From Cycas panzhihuaensis (lineage: Eukaryota; Cycadophyta): a stretch of 64,000 nt of DNA. A program made the position numbers and the translations under genes. Positions 12,290 to 24,411 of this stretch are shown piece by piece. The first letter of the stretch is position 1, and each line of letters opens with the position of its first letter. The stretch is from positions 77,693,741 to 77,757,740 of the forward strand of contig CM041465.1 in the NCBI GenBank assembly GCA_023213395.1. Reading direction: 5' to 3'. The notes below the pieces were generated by a model. That model ran no database searches. It was not told the DNA's origin and was given only the letters and a program-made list of their open reading frames with translations.

Positions 12290-12416
12290 CAGACGCTGTA
12301 AAATCGAAAAAGTAGAAAAGGGGCTAAACAGTCCCCGAAAACCAGAAAGGACAACCAGACAGACTGCTAAGAGACTGATTTTGACTGACTTTTGATGATC
12401 GCAGGCAGTTATCGCA

Positions 12417-14420
12417 GTGGATAACCACGAGAATGTCGGCATGCCGATACTAAGTTACTTGGAGATGGCGTCCCAAGAGGACAAGGTGACTTTAAAGAGG
12501 TGCGGCCTATACAAGGCCCTGAAGACCCCCCAGTTCGCATCAGACCAGAGGCTCTTGGTTGACATAGTGTCACACTGGGACAGGAGGAGGCATGTATTCC
12601 ACTTGCCTCAGATAGGCGACATCACAATCACCCCAGGAGATATTAGGCGGATCTTGGGGATACCAGCGACGGGGAGACTCGTGAGACTGAGGGCGCTGCC
12701 TAGCACCGAGGCAGCACACAGGGAGGTAGCCCAGTTCCTCACGGGGACTGACAGGTGGGAGTAGAGGGGAGCTCCCCTCCAGACAGTACTCATGTCATAG
12801 ATTCCTCAGGTGAGGGAGCTCATACTACTATGCATTCTGTTCTGGATTTCCCAGAAACAGAACTACAAGGAGATCCCTGGAGGATAGGTGGACGTAGCGC
12901 ACCGGTGTGACGCCGGCGAGAGGATGGACTAAGCCACTCTAGTTGCGGCGAACCTCGTCGCCCAACTAGACACCATCAGGAGATCAGGCCGGGGAGGATT
13001 CTCTTACAGCACGCTATTGTAGTGCTAGTTTTTCGATCACTTTGCGGTAGTGGCACCAGTAGGGGGGGCATTCCCCATAGCAGGGTGGGCCCCGATGGTC
13101 CACAGGCGGCAGACGAGGCTCCAAGGGACAGAGGACCAGGCCCATGTCTGTCGGTCAGTTGATGCGACATCACTCGACCTCCTCACACTGACAGACTATA
13201 TAGCAGAGCCTTACAGAGCAGTGAGGTAGGAGAGCGATGATGGAGCAGGCGGAGCAGGAGCGCCCATCGATGACGACAGTGACGACGACGATGATGGGGA
13301 CGACGACAGTGATGATGGGGGAGATGGGGCTGGCCCATCACGACCTGCAGGAGAGGCAGGTCCATCAGCCGGCCAGAGGGAGCAGCAGGGCCATCCGGGA
13401 CTGCCATAGGAGGGGCAGGCCCATCAGGAGCTGCCGAGACGAGCAGGGCGGCTGAGACCGGGGGACACAGACTACGGATCGTGAGGAGATCCGGAGAGGC
13501 AAGGGTTGAGCCAGTCCCTGCTAGAGATGAGGTAGAGGCAAAGGACGTACCAGATGATGAGGTACCTGCAACTAGCGGAGAGCCAGGAGACGAGGATGTC
13601 GCCCAAGCAGAGGAGCCGGCGGCCACGGCAGGTGAGACCTAACTGTTTCCTTAGTCGTTTAACATCTAGATAGATCTTTGATTTCATTTTATCATGATAT
13701 GCAGTGAGGATGTACACTGACACATGGCATGTTGCATTGACAAGAGTTGCAGAGGTACAGAGACTGGTCGAGGCCATGGTGAGGGAGATGTTCCCTCAGG
13801 TCTACGCAGAGGGGCAACCACCCATCCAGGCGGAGGATGTGCCGAGATCGGTAGGAACCTACATGCAGGCATTCGTCCCACTGGCGAGGGTGAGAGACAT
13901 CTAGGCTGTAGAGACCCAGGAGCACATGGCGTTCTGGGGACACCTGCAGTGAGAGCTCGACATGACCAGGGGCGACTGAGATGAGCTGCGCAGACGGGTC
14001 CAGGCCTTAGAGGCTCAGAGCGGGCTAGGAGGAGATGCGGGGAGCAGCACCCGCATAGCAGTCCTAGAGGAGCGCCTTAAGGCATCGGAGGAGAAGTTCA
14101 GAGCTATCGAGGAGGGACTCCGAGGCGAGAGGGATCGTATCCAGGTCTACTATGACCAGCTAGTGGCACAGGTGGTCTCGAGGTCGAGCAGGAGCCAGAC
14201 CCACACACAGACAGCGGCGACGACCCCGAGACAGCCTCGGGACGAGGAGAGCGAGGCAGTTCATGAGGCCCAAGAGGAGCCTCGCAGGGATGTGGTCCCC
14301 AGGAGAGGGATCACACAGACTGGGGGATGGGACCTAAGGGCCAGGACATCAGCAGTAGATGAGATATACATATGTATAGTTTTGACGGGAAAGCACAGGC
14401 CTCCAGGGGGTCATATGTAG
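12417..14420 (+). pseudogene. Plant mobile domain (PMD) gene captured in antisense, with an intron
   Basis: Plus-strand gene on the strand opposite to gag-pol. The first part (12417-12764) reads LLVDIVSHWDRRRHVFHLP, then GDITITPGDIRRILGIPATG, the hallmark of the PMD family (MAIN/MAIL1 and transposon-borne relatives). After in-frame stops it continues with an acidic linker (Asp/Ser/Gly run near 13263-13340), an apparent frameshift near 13385, a Pro/Glu/Ala-rich stretch ending ATAG, a likely intron 13632-13704 (GTGAGA...GCAG), then VRMYTDTWHVALTRVAEVQ and a coiled-coil-like segment near 13980-14170. The first open frame opens with GTG, so the true start may be ATG at 12438 or upstream. Stops near 12765 and 12798 and the shift make this copy broken. 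Confidence 0.75.
13632..13704 (+). other. Probable intron in the antisense PMD gene
   Basis: 73 bases with donor GTGAGA and acceptor ATATGCAG. Upstream the coherent frame ends ...EEPAATA plus one base; downstream the coherent frame resumes as VRMYTDT, phase 1, and only splicing joins them. The T-rich interior fits a plant intron. Confidence 0.65.
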
Positions 14421-15097
14421 CCTCATATGATTGTACCCCCCCTGCAAGGATCCTGACTTCCCACATGCATAATGTACTATGACACTTTTGATATATATAC
14501 ACATACGGGGTAATTGGAACCCCATTTTGACATGAAATGGTGTGTATCATGTATGATAGAGATAGCATGTATGGTTTACTTTTGTGAATGGATATTTTTT
14601 GTATGCTGCAAATGTTTATATGTTGTAAGTGTAAATATGTTGTAAATATAAGTATGTAAATATGTAAATATGTGAATATGTAGATTTTTGTTGTAAATAT
14701 TTTGTTATAACTATGCATGTGTTTCCTTCCATGTATGGCCATATGTCTAACAGGAGCACACACATCTACCATAAGCAGAGGTGATTGAGAGGTGTGAGGT
14801 TAGAAATAGAGTGACATGCACGTCCATAGGGGAGCATAGCGGAATATGCGAAGGAAACGAAAGGCACGAGAGGGGAGTGACGATACTCCACAGCGTCGTC
14901 CTAGTCAGGGGATGCCCAAATAGGAGGACAAAGGTTCCCGAGAGCACACGAGAACGCGGGTTCCGCGGGAGGAACCGAAAGAAGAACCGAAAATCCACCT
15001 TAAATTGCCATTCTACCCATGGTTGGGAGGAATGGGAACAATTTAAAATGGTAGTTTAGGCTCGTTTCGGAGCATGGCGAAGAAAAGAGCGGAAAGG
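14421..15097. other. Spacer between PMD gene and integrase
   Basis: Non-coding as far as I can see; AT-rich with ATGTAAATATG-like repeats near 14640-14690, then GC-richer toward 14950. It separates the 3' ends of two convergent genes, so it may hold both ends of transcription, but no clear signal is visible. Confidence 0.5.
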
Positions 15098-16258
15098 TCA
15101 CGCATAAAACTTCTTAAGGAATTTTTCGTTGACCGCTTTCTCAAATTCCAAGCCATCTAAGGTGACAATCCTGTATGCGTCGTTATCGAGGCTTTCGAGA
15201 ACGACGAAGGGGCCTACCCACTTGGGCCCGAATTTAGCCAAGCGATCGTAAAGATACTCCAATTTGAGGACATGGTCCCCGGGGCACAAAGGACGAGTAC
15301 GAAGACGTTTGTCGTGTGTCCTTTGCAAGCGGGCTTTCGAAGCGAGGTTCGCTTGATAAGCCGTTAAGCGCCTCGTCTGTGGCTTTGAGGTCTAGGAGGC
15401 GAGCTCGGCAACAGACTCCTCGTTGATGAGGCCTCGAAGGGAAACCCGAAGAGAGGGGATCTCCACTTCCAATGGGAGTATTGCCTTGGTTCCGTAGACT
15501 AATGAGAATAGGGTCATTCCGGTAACCATGCGGATGGAAGTGCGATAAGCCTATAGAGTGGAAGGGAGTTGGGTATTCCAGTCTCTTTGAGACTGGGCAA
15601 TGGTTTTCTTCAAGATGCTGACGAGCGTTTTGTTGAAAGATTCAACTTGCCCGTTCGCTTGGGGGTAATAAGGGGATGACATCTTATGCAAGATCTTAAA
15701 TTTCTCGCACAATTCGTCTATTTCCTTATTATAGAAGGAAGTTCCATTATCTGTGATTAGGACATCTGGAATTCTGAAACGATAGATAATATATTGGTAG
15801 ACGAAGGTGGCTATCATCTTGCCAGGGGTAGTGGACAGGGGGATTGCCTCTACCCATTTAGTGAAGTATTCAGTAGCAGTTAAGATATATTTATGTTGTG
15901 CGGAAGATGGCGGTGATATAGCCCCAATGAGGTCTAAACCCCATTTAGAAAAGGGCCACGGAGACATGATAGGGTGCAATGCCTCGGAAAGTATATGGGA
16001 GACATTGACGTGCTCCTGACAACGCCGACATCTAAGGGCACAAGCGTGGGCGTCCTTGAACAAGGACGGCCAATAATAGCCCATACGGAGGATCCTTTGG
16101 GCCATAGACTGGCCCCCAAAGTGGCCCCCACAAATGCCATGGTGGCATTCGCGGAGTATTTGGTCTGCTTCATCAGGAGCGACGCAACAAGGTGATCCCA
16201 TCGAAAGATCTCTTGTACAACACTTCACCCACGAGGAAGTATTGCCTAGCATTGGCAC
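15098..16258 (-). pseudogene. Integrase of the Tat-like element
   Basis: One continuous frame with two stops, near 15548-15550 and near 15400. The zinc-binding HHCC region is readable (ECHHGICGGHFGG ... CALRCRRCQ). The catalytic core has all three acidic residues: WGLDLIGAI, then VLITDNGTSFYN, then GQVESFNKTL. The C-terminal domain (15328-15098) holds LAKFGPKWVGPFVV, the GPF/Y module of gypsy integrases, and ends FLKKFYA. The enzyme inserts element cDNA into DNA. Apart from the stops it is close to intact. Confidence 0.92.
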
Positions 16259-16742
16259 GGATACGCGACCTAACTTTGCTACTGGCTTCAGGGCGATATT
16301 CTTGCTGAGTCAGATATCGCACAATGTCGCCATACCACTCGCTGTCGACGAGTGGGTGAGGGGAAGCATCGCGGATGGTCATAATAGACTCATCCGGGAA
16401 GGAGTCATCAACAGGAACACCGCTCGCGTTGGGAATGGAAGCATTGGCTAATTGCTCTGCTACTATCATTCCCTTCTTCGACTTCCTGTTAACAACTTGC
16501 AAGTCAAACTCTTGAAGCAAGACGGCCCAACGACCCGCCCTACCTGTCAAATCCGAACGGGTAAGTAAATAACACAAGGGGTCGGATTGGACGATCACCT
16601 TGGTTGTATTACCCAGCAAGTAATGCCAAAATTTCTTGGTCGCATGGACCAAGGAGAGGCATTCCTTTTCAGCGGGGGGATAGTTTAATTCAGCGGCAAC
16701 GAGAGTGTGGCTGATGAAATAAATAGCCCTCTCGGTGCCCAA
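16173..16742 (-). pseudogene. Gypsy-type RNase H of the Tat-like element and linker to integrase
   Basis: 189-residue open frame beginning GTERAIYFISHTL, then AAELNYPPAEKECLSLVHA, VIVQSDPLCYLLTR and GRAGRWAVLLQEFDLQ, the usual gypsy RNase H signature that follows RT. It is in a different frame from the RT just upstream, so a frameshift near 16750 breaks pol. The tail (DGITLLRR) leads into the integrase zinc finger. Confidence 0.88.
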
Positions 16743-17850
16743 ATCGTCCTCCTATGTGAGCATTGCGCCTGTGGATCTGCTTCGTCGAGGTGTATAGGAT
16801 GAAGGGCCTATCAAAGCGAGGAGGCGCCAGCGTAGGGGCAGAAATGAGAGCTTCCTTGAGTCCTACAAAGGCCTTTTGGGTCTTGTCTGACCAGACAAAA
16901 GGGGCTCCTTTCTTCAATATGTTTGTAAGAGGCTTGGCATTTATGGCGAAATTTGCCAAAAAATGCCTCAGAAAACTGAGCCTGCTTAGAAACGACTTAA
17001 TTTGTTGTTGGGTCCTAGGCGGCGGCATGTTAAGGATTGCCTTGACCTTTTCTGGATTGATTTGGATTCCTTGTTGGGACACGAGGAAACCCAAGAGTTT
17101 GCCTGAAGTGACGGCAAACACGCATTTTAATGGGTTTAGACTAACATGATACTTGCGGCATCTCGCGAAGATGGCGCGCAAGTCGGAGGGATGATGGGAT
17201 CTAGAACGAGAAAGGCCCATCATATCGTCCATGAAGACCTCCAATGTATTATTGATGAGGTCATGAAAGATAAAATACATGGCTCTTTGATAAGTAGCCC
17301 TTGCATTCTTAAGACCAAAGGGCATTGCCTTGTAGGCAAAGGTACCCCATGGCGTAGTGAAGGCCGTCTTATGGCAGTCTTCGGAAGAAATCTGAATCTG
17401 GTTGTAACTGGAGAAGCCGTCCATCAAGGACATAACCTCGAATCCAGTCGTACGATCGATTATTTAATTAATGAAGGGAAGAGGAAAGTTGTCCTTAGGA
17501 CAAGCATTGTTTATGTCGCAAAAATCGACACAAATACGAATGGTCCCGTTCTTCTTAGCAACGGGAACGATATTCGATACCCACTTAGGGTAATTGATGG
17601 AGGAAATGAGTCCCGCGTCCAGAAGCTTCTCAACTTCCATCTTAACGGTAGCTGAAAGCTTCGGGTGAAGGGGACGCTACTTCTGACGTACGGGGCGAGC
17701 GTTAGGAAAGGTCGTAAAGTTGTGCGTGATGATGGAGGGGTCAATGCCCTTCATGTCCGAGTAGTCCCACATGAATACATCACGAAATTCCTAGAATATG
17801 AGGGAATATTCCCTCACTTCGTCAGGAGTATATTCCGCTCCTACCTTGAT
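16690..17850 (-). pseudogene. Reverse transcriptase of the Tat-like element
   Basis: The main open frame (17433-16690, 247 residues) shows MSLMDGFSSYNQIQI, AFTTPWGTFAYKAMPFGLKN, the active-site box VFMDDMM (the family usually has YVDDM; both Asp are present), LGFLVSQQGIQINPEK, and the thumb/tether region to FDRPFILYTS. Upstream, to about 17850, the same protein continues with PKWVSNIVPVAKKNGTIR and CVDFRDINNACPKDNFPLP, interrupted by stops such as TAG in RQK-stop-RPLH. A frameshift near 16760 ends it. Confidence 0.92.
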
Positions 17851-18035
17851 GACCTTGTCCGAGGCAAGGACTATGTCCTGAGTTGCCCCCATGCACATGG
17901 CATTCCCCTCCTCGAAATGGAGGGGGGCAAGATCAACTGGAAGGGAGGAAATGGAAGAGGGGATTGGGTCAGCTAATGTGGACCCAACCGCTAAGACCTA
18001 CTGGTGACCAGGAGGCAAACTAGGCATGGACCCTG

Positions 18036-18968
18036 CTAAGTGCTCCAGCAAAGCCTCATCATCTTTGAAGTAGTCCACCCCATGGATGACTTGACTTCGA
18101 ATGGACGAGGCGCGGGATAGTGTGGGAGTGATAGGACCGGTATGGCCTGAAAACTGCCCATCATCCCTAAGAGACTCCAAAGGAGAGGTCCCTCGTAAAA
18201 AGCAAGAGGGGAACTCTCAACATCATCACCTACGGGAGGTGACGGGACGGAAGAGCTAGGAACGTGATGATTGACATGCGCAATGTTGTGTGACATGTGA
18301 AAATGACCAGGCTCTACAACAAAAGGGGCCCTAGAGGGAAGCCTAGGACTAGGAGGATGCCCCGCACTAGTGCGGAGGAACGAAACTGGATGAGGACGGT
18401 CCTCATCCTCGCTATGGGACCCATCATTGTCAAACACGGCGAGATACCCATAGCTCCCAACACCAATGGGGGTGAAGCATGTCAAACCAGGAGAAGAAGG
18501 TGTGGGATCTTCTTCTTGGTAAGAGGAATCGGGGATTCCAATGGAGCAAGCTGAGGCATGGTCGGAAGAGCGTTTATTACCCTTCGTATGGCCATGGCTT
18601 GCCTGGGCGGAAGGCCTAGCTGGTTTGGCGAGCGATTGCTCATAGGAGACAACTTTCATTTGTCTGTTATGGACAAATTTAAGTTGCCCCCAATGGGTAG
18701 AACACATAGCTCCCATTTGGTCAAGCCATGGTCGACCTAGAAGCAAGTTGTAATCAACATCAACATTGAGGACGACGATGTCGGTAACGACAGTTTTGTC
18801 CTCGAGGGTAAGGGGTATCGAGATAGATCCCAAGGGATTCTTCTCGCTACCATCATAACCCTGACAACGCCATGGAACGGGTTCCAAGGCAGAGACGCTA
18901 AGCTCTTGCATAACGCACAAAGGCATGGCATTGACGGAAGAACCGTTGTCCACGATAGTTCTCCGCAA
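18036..18968 (-). pseudogene. Aspartic protease region of the Tat-like element
   Basis: Just before the first Met the minus strand reads TPDCTLRRTIVDNGSSVN; the Asp of VDNGSS is the retropepsin catalytic Asp. Then follow VNVDVDYNLLLGRPWLDQMG and the usual end of the protease fold (QLKFVHNRQMKVVSYEQ). The remaining 190 residues are a low-complexity Pro/Ser-rich linker toward RT. The frame differs from that of the last gag segment. It cleaves the polyprotein. Confidence 0.85.
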
Positions 18969-19149
18969 CGTACAATCAGGAGTATCTATGGTAATGGTGA
19001 AAGGGAAGTTCCATTAGCATTCCCTTCCACTGGATGCGGGAAGATCTCTAGGATCGAAGGAGATAATGGGTTTGCAGCTTTGGGTTGTACCCAAGGCATG
19101 AACGGACGCGTCATTCGATCTTAGAGATTCCAGGAGGAGCGCTCATTGC

Positions 19150-21721
19150 TCAGGGCAACTTCTCAAGACGTCCATGATGGACATCCCTGACCACAAGGAG
19201 AAGCTCTTCGACTACGGAGAAGGGCTTACCCCTCCCTGTGGGTTGGGTAAGGGCTCTCCTAAAGTCGAATCGACCAGGGTGGATGGGAATGCTCTTGGAA
19301 AGTGCAGGAATCTCTGGAGGAACAGCTTCCAGAGGGGGGTCGAGTTGCGAGGTAGACGCGGAGGCACCTGTTACCTCCTTCGCAACTTGAGACCGGGTTA
19401 ACGCGTAAAGGGGAGTGGTCTCGAGCATTTGGATCACCTTCTTTCCCTTGTTACGGGACCGCGAAGGTGATGGAGCACGGCCGTGGGAGCCAAGGGGAAG
19501 GTGACCTTCGCACACCCTTCCCTCTACCATGCGAAGGGCGAGAATCGAGGGATCTATCCCGATTCTGGTTGTTCCTTTGCTGAACATCCCAACCACGTTC
19601 CCCATGTTTGGTGAACGGGTCTCTATGAATGGGCTGATCGAGGTTAGGCCTCGATGCCCGCCTAGGGGACGAATCATGTAGCGGGGCGTCGCATGGGTGC
19701 TGTGCCCGGTAATGCGAATCGTCATGGAAACACTCCCCGTGGATAGAACACCACCTCTTCTCAAGGGGAGGATCAGTCCTCCTTACTTGAGAAGGTTGGG
19801 TGTTACCCCCTTTGGGGGGCATCGCATGAGAGGCTTGCTGAACAGGTTTATGGGAGGTCGGCGATGAAGGAGGTTGGAGTTTAAGCTCCTTCATCATGTG
19901 CTCAAATGAGCGAATAGCAGATGTAAGAGGATCTAGGGTCCTCTCACTCAAATGAGAGGTGGACCTAGCGGGCTGCAAAGGTTTGGTTTCCTTCGCTGGG
20001 GGAGGCGCCTTGTGACGTTGCGAGGGCTTAGGAGGTTTCTTGAGCCCAGCTTGGATCTCAATGGCCTCCAACACCAAGCACCTCGTAATCGCGGAGTCAC
20101 ATGTAGTTGCCCCCATCTTGAGGACTTCCACATGCACTTCGGGGCGAAGTGCGTTGACAAAGAGATCTCGCTTCAACTCCTCAGGCAACGTGGCCTTGGT
20201 GGAGTGAAGAAGATCATGAAAGTGTCATACAAAGTCACGATTCATCTCGTCGTGACCTTGTTTAAGCGACAGAAACGCCTTCATTCCGCTTTCGAATGGG
20301 CAGACTACGTCAAAATAGTTAACGAACACGTCCACCAATTGCTGGAACGAAGAAATCGAATGAGCAGGAAGACGGTAAAACCACTTGAGGGTATTGCCCT
20401 GCAAGGATCGCGAAAAAAGCTTTATCAGAATATGGTCGTAAGCCCAATAATCGATACATGCCATAGAGAAACTACGTACATGCTCGGTTGGGTCTTGTGA
20501 CGAAGTTCCGTCAAATTTGGGAACTTCAGGAGGGTGAGGCGGCAGGTTAGTCCTTAGTGCCTCAACAGACAATGGTGTCGACCTATAGTCCACGAAAGGA
20601 CGTGTCCTTGCTTGGGCTAATGGATCGACAACCAGTAAAGGAATAGATGGGGGTGGTAAACCTATCCCTCCTTGGGAAAACGCCCCTTGTTGGAAAGGCG
20701 GTTGCGGGTAAATGCTCTAGAAAGGAGGTATGCTCCCTTGTGATGACGCAGTAACGGGAGTCGCGCTAGATGACGGAAACAAAGGGTGAGGGACCAGGTT
20801 TTGCCCATATGGGCCATTCGTAGGTGGCGCAACTCCATATGGGTGCAACGGGTCCACCCCATAAACAGGAAGATGGTTTCCCTTAGCTTGTCCCCAAGGT
20901 TGAGACGTGTAACCTGGGGTCACGTAAAGGGAAGGACCACCAGTAGAGCTTTAAACGTATATAGGAGTGGGTCCTACATAGTTAACGATGGTAGCACTAG
21001 TAGGACCTCGAGGCCTACTAGGGAACGCGTGTGTCACATTCGAAGGCGGCGCATGTGTTTGACTTGGGAGCGGCATACTGACCCCGAGTTGGGGGAAGGA
21101 CATGTCACGAACGGGTCCCGAAGAAGTAGGACCACGGCTAGAAGCAGGAGGCGCAACGCTTGCCCTGGGAGCCGGGGTAGACACGGCATATGACGAGTGT
21201 GCGCGGGTAGAAGTATCAATCATGGTAAAAGGCGCAGGGATGGATGAGGAAGATGCTACATTGCGCAACACTTCTTCAAACCATCTAGGGTGCGGTTGGC
21301 GGCGAGTTGTTCGAAAGTACTCGCTAATCGCCTCGACTATGTCGGCAGGAGGGGTTTCCTCGTAGCCATATGAAGTCGATGGGATCTCGAAAGTAGGGGA
21401 TCCCTCAGGACGCTCCTCGTAAGGCTCACCAGTGGGGTGGTGAGTCTCGTGAGGAGCTAAATCTTCCGCTACATGAGCGGAAGGATGAAAATCAGCAGGA
21501 TGGAATTGGTCATCTGGATAGTAGATGGAATCATCGCCCTCATGGGCAGATTCCGGAATAGATGTAGGGAACTCTTGAGTTCCCGAAGCCATGGTATGGT
21601 AAGCCCAATCAGACGGGTAACCTTCCATTGTCGAATCGGGGTTCGACGACGGAAGGAACCGGGGCGATTGGTCTTCTGACAACGGTGGTAAACCTCGCAA
21701 GCGACGTGAGAAACGTCGCAT
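19150..21721 (-). pseudogene. Gag of the Tat-like element
   Basis: One long frame from 21721 to 19451, interrupted by only three stops (TAA 20948-20950, TAG 20714-20716, TGA 20222-20224), then a frameshift near 19480 into the frame 19764-19150. The N-terminal part is Pro/Ser/Thr-rich. The conserved gag core is near 20540-20130: PKFDGTSSQDPTEHVRSF, GNTLKWFYRLPAHSISSFQQ, and PEELKRDLFVNALRPEV. The C-terminal part is basic and rich in Arg, His and Ser, with no clear zinc knuckle seen. Gag forms the particle shell. Confidence 0.88.
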
Positions 21722-21882
21722 GCAACGCCTTTGCGACCGTTGTTAGAAGAAACAAAAAGGAAAAGAAGGAAAACAAAGTAAGCACATTGGGGGTTGCCCA
21801 ACTGAAAACATGGAATAAGAAACCACTTAGAGGCAAGAATACTAACGAAAAAGAGAAGCAAATTTAGCTCCCTTACTGGCAG

Positions 21883-21900
21883 TCCCCAGTATGGTTGCCA
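21883..21900 (-). promoter_or_regulatory. Primer-binding site of the Tat-like element
   Basis: One base inside the 5' LTR the minus strand reads TGGCAACCATACTGGGGA. It keeps the start TGGC and the end GGGGA of the aspartate-tRNA primer site common in plant gypsy elements (TGGCGCCGTTGCCGGGGA), with differences between. It is enclosed by 7-bp inverted arms ACTGGCA / TGCCAGT (21875-21881, 21896-21902). Confidence 0.6.
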
Positions 21901-21901
21901 G

Positions 21902-24411
21902 TGAAACGCTTGCTATGGGGCGGTGATCCTACTTCTAGCAAAAAGATATAAAAATGCACTATGCTAACTAAGCTAGGCAGTGAGGATCTCACCTCACAGG
22001 ACGTCCGTGGGCCGGAGCGGTTCGGATCGTAAGGTGCCCGTTGCTTCCGGTGTAGTGCAAAAACAAGGCCTTCCTACCCTTCGGATGCTAGGAAGGAAAG
22101 GGAACGCCTTGCGCGTTGCGTCTTCTCAAGGCAATGAGAAGGCAATGAAGACATAGGCAACTAGTCCAATGTGTAAGCAGATGTGGTGAAAGGTGCGACG
22201 AAAGGGTGGCTCGGGTACGATACAAATGGGCTATCTATATTATGCTATATAAAGAAGAAAATAATGCAAGAAGATGAATGTTTTCCCCTTTTATCCTTTA
22301 TGTTCTTTTACTATTTCCTATCTATCCAGACAAATGCATGAAAAGGAAATAGCGTAAAAGGAAACACACGGGAAGCGAGGGAAATACCTGGATCTGGCGC
22401 TTGGGTAGAGGTACGGGTTGTCTCTCTAAATCCCGCTTCTTCTTCCTCCTTTCTCCGCGCATGCAACACCGGTCGACAATGGTAAAGGGGTTCACTTACC
22501 TCCCCTTGGGCATGCAAAACTAGATGGAGCGAAAGAAACGAAAAAGAAGCTTGAAACCAAGAAAGAGAAGTACCGTGCGGGGAGCTAACCAGCGCGGGTT
22601 CGTCCCACGTATCACTCCGCCCATGCACGATCCTGCAAACAAGTAAGAAAGACACCTTCCTCTCGGAAGAGAGGCTGCAAGATACGCCAAGAGATATATA
22701 TATATGTATACAAATTGAAATCAACTGAAACTAAGAGCTAGATTAAGCATCAGAATGTAGCAAAATGAAATAAAAGCATATAAGGAAAACTCACGCTACC
22801 ATGTACCATAAAAACATATGAAATGGAACTGAGTATAGCCTCGAGATGGCTAACTCACCTACAAGAGGCCTCCACAGAGTTTGGGAAGGAAACACTAGTT
22901 GGCAACAAGATGGAGACGGGTTATCTTAGGCCGGTCGGAATGCCCTGACTAAATCCCCTAAACTTCCTTAGCCCGTTCCTTAGGAAAGCGTGGATGGAAA
23001 AGGGAAGAGGACAAGGGACGGAACCCTTGGGGAGAAGGACAGCAATGGGGGACGGAACCCTGCTTACCTCCCTCGAATCCTCGTGTGTACACCTTTACAC
23101 TGGCTAACTAAGGAAAGAGCAAAAGAGAGCTTAGAGAAAATGGAGGGGTTCCAAGGAAATGCCAGGAAAGTACCTCTAGTCTAGAACAACACTATGGGAG
23201 AGCTGTGGCTAGCTAGGATCACATTCATTTAGGAGCAAAAGAAAATAAAAATAGAAAAAGAAATAAATGAACTACTTGTAAGTAAAAAAAAATAAGAGAG
23301 TTGCAAGGAAGAAACAAGGAGTTGCAAGTAAAAACCAAGAAGTATCTTGTATGGGGAGATTAAGCATGCACTTCACCACTTGGAACAGCATCAATAGATA
23401 ACAAACAGAGGCTGGTTATGAGTAGTTCTTGCAAGGGCATAGATGAAGGAAGCTCCTTACAAGTTTGGAGCTTTGGAGTTGACCTTTGAAACAGCTTTTT
23501 GGGTGAAGAAGACTCTTGTATCCTTGAGCACCTGCAAAAAGAATGGAGCTGGCTGTGGAGAGCGAGGGGGCGAATGGCCCCGCAAAATCCACCGATGGCG
23601 ACCCACTTCACCTTCTCGATTCATGTATGAAGTTTTCTGTTTCTGTGTGTTTTCCTTATGCAGAGGTTAGAAATTCTTCTTAGAAGTTTGAAAAATGGGC
23701 AAAAGATCTCAAAATTGGGGAGGAAAATTCCCTTTATCCCCTGTTCACAGCAGGTGACTGTTGGGGATGTCAGGGCGTCTCCAATCGAACAATGCCACGC
23801 GGCAGTTTTGCGAAAAAAATAGAAACTGTCGCGTGGTTCTCTTTTTTTAAATTTCAAACAGTGCATCAAGGCAAACTCATGCAGATCACAGAATTGCAGA
23901 TCGCTAAGTTTACCGCAGACGCCTAGAATCAGAAAAAGAGAAAAATGATCAAAAATATCAAGTTTTGAGGCAAAAACAGAGGCTAACATGAGTCAGACCA
24001 GCTGAGGGAATGCCCAGGCTGTTGGCAAGTACCCAAAACAATGCAAAGAGTCCTAACTAAGGATTAAATCAGACATAGGAAGGACTGCAACATAGGCAAC
24101 ATGTTGTAATGAGAGCAAATAAAGCTGACGGAAATATCCTGGAGGACCGTAGAGACATCGTGGGTGGCTGTACGCCATACGGGGTGTAGTATTTGCTGAG
24201 GAATGCCCCTGCTGTGAGTCGTCATAGGCTGATCGTGTGCCGTAGGCACATGCATTATGAGCAAGTAGAAAAGCAATGCGTGTAGGCAGGCATATGTCAA
24301 GCAACCTACTCTAAATAACCTTAATCAGGCAAGGGCAAAAAAAATAAGAAAATATACTTAAACAAACCTGCATCGATGCATCTCGAGTCCATTCCCAGTA
24401 GCTGGGAAATA
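21902..24411 (-). repeat. 5' LTR of the Tat-like element
   Basis: Partner of 7893-10423. It starts TGAAACGCTTGC and ends GCTGGGAAATA, the last CA worn to TA. The element's promoter should lie here. TATATATATATGTATAC near 22693 is conserved in both LTRs, but its strand and use are uncertain. Confidence 0.95.

Larger units (their letters stand above)
7893..24411 (-). mobile_element. Tat-like Ty3/gypsy element with second RNase H and antisense PMD gene
   Basis: LTRs 7893-10423 and 21902-24411 (about 2.5 kb each) start TGAAACGCT and end ...GGGAAACA / ...GGGAAATA. The flanking duplication is GGATC (7888-7892) and AGATC (24412-24416), one mismatch. Minus-strand order: gag 21721-19150, protease 18968-18036, RT about 17850-16760, RNase H 16742 to about 16400, integrase 16258-15098, a 3.9-kb spacer holding an antisense gene, an archaeal-type RNase H 11208-10786, and the purine tract. 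Long LTRs, an aspartate-tRNA-like primer site and a second RNase H point to the Tat clade. The few stops and shifts and similar LTRs make it the youngest element of the left nest. Confidence 0.93.

Noticed and set aside
13183-13626. 147-codon minus-strand open frame rich in Ser, Ala and His
   Set aside because: It is the complement of the acidic, low-complexity part of the PMD gene; the repetitive GAC/GAT codons give an open opposite strand.
17146-17655. 169-codon plus-strand open frame
   Set aside because: Antisense shadow of the RT frame.
19952-20500. 182-codon plus-strand open frame in the gag region
   Set aside because: Antisense shadow of the gag core on the minus strand, which has recognisable motifs.
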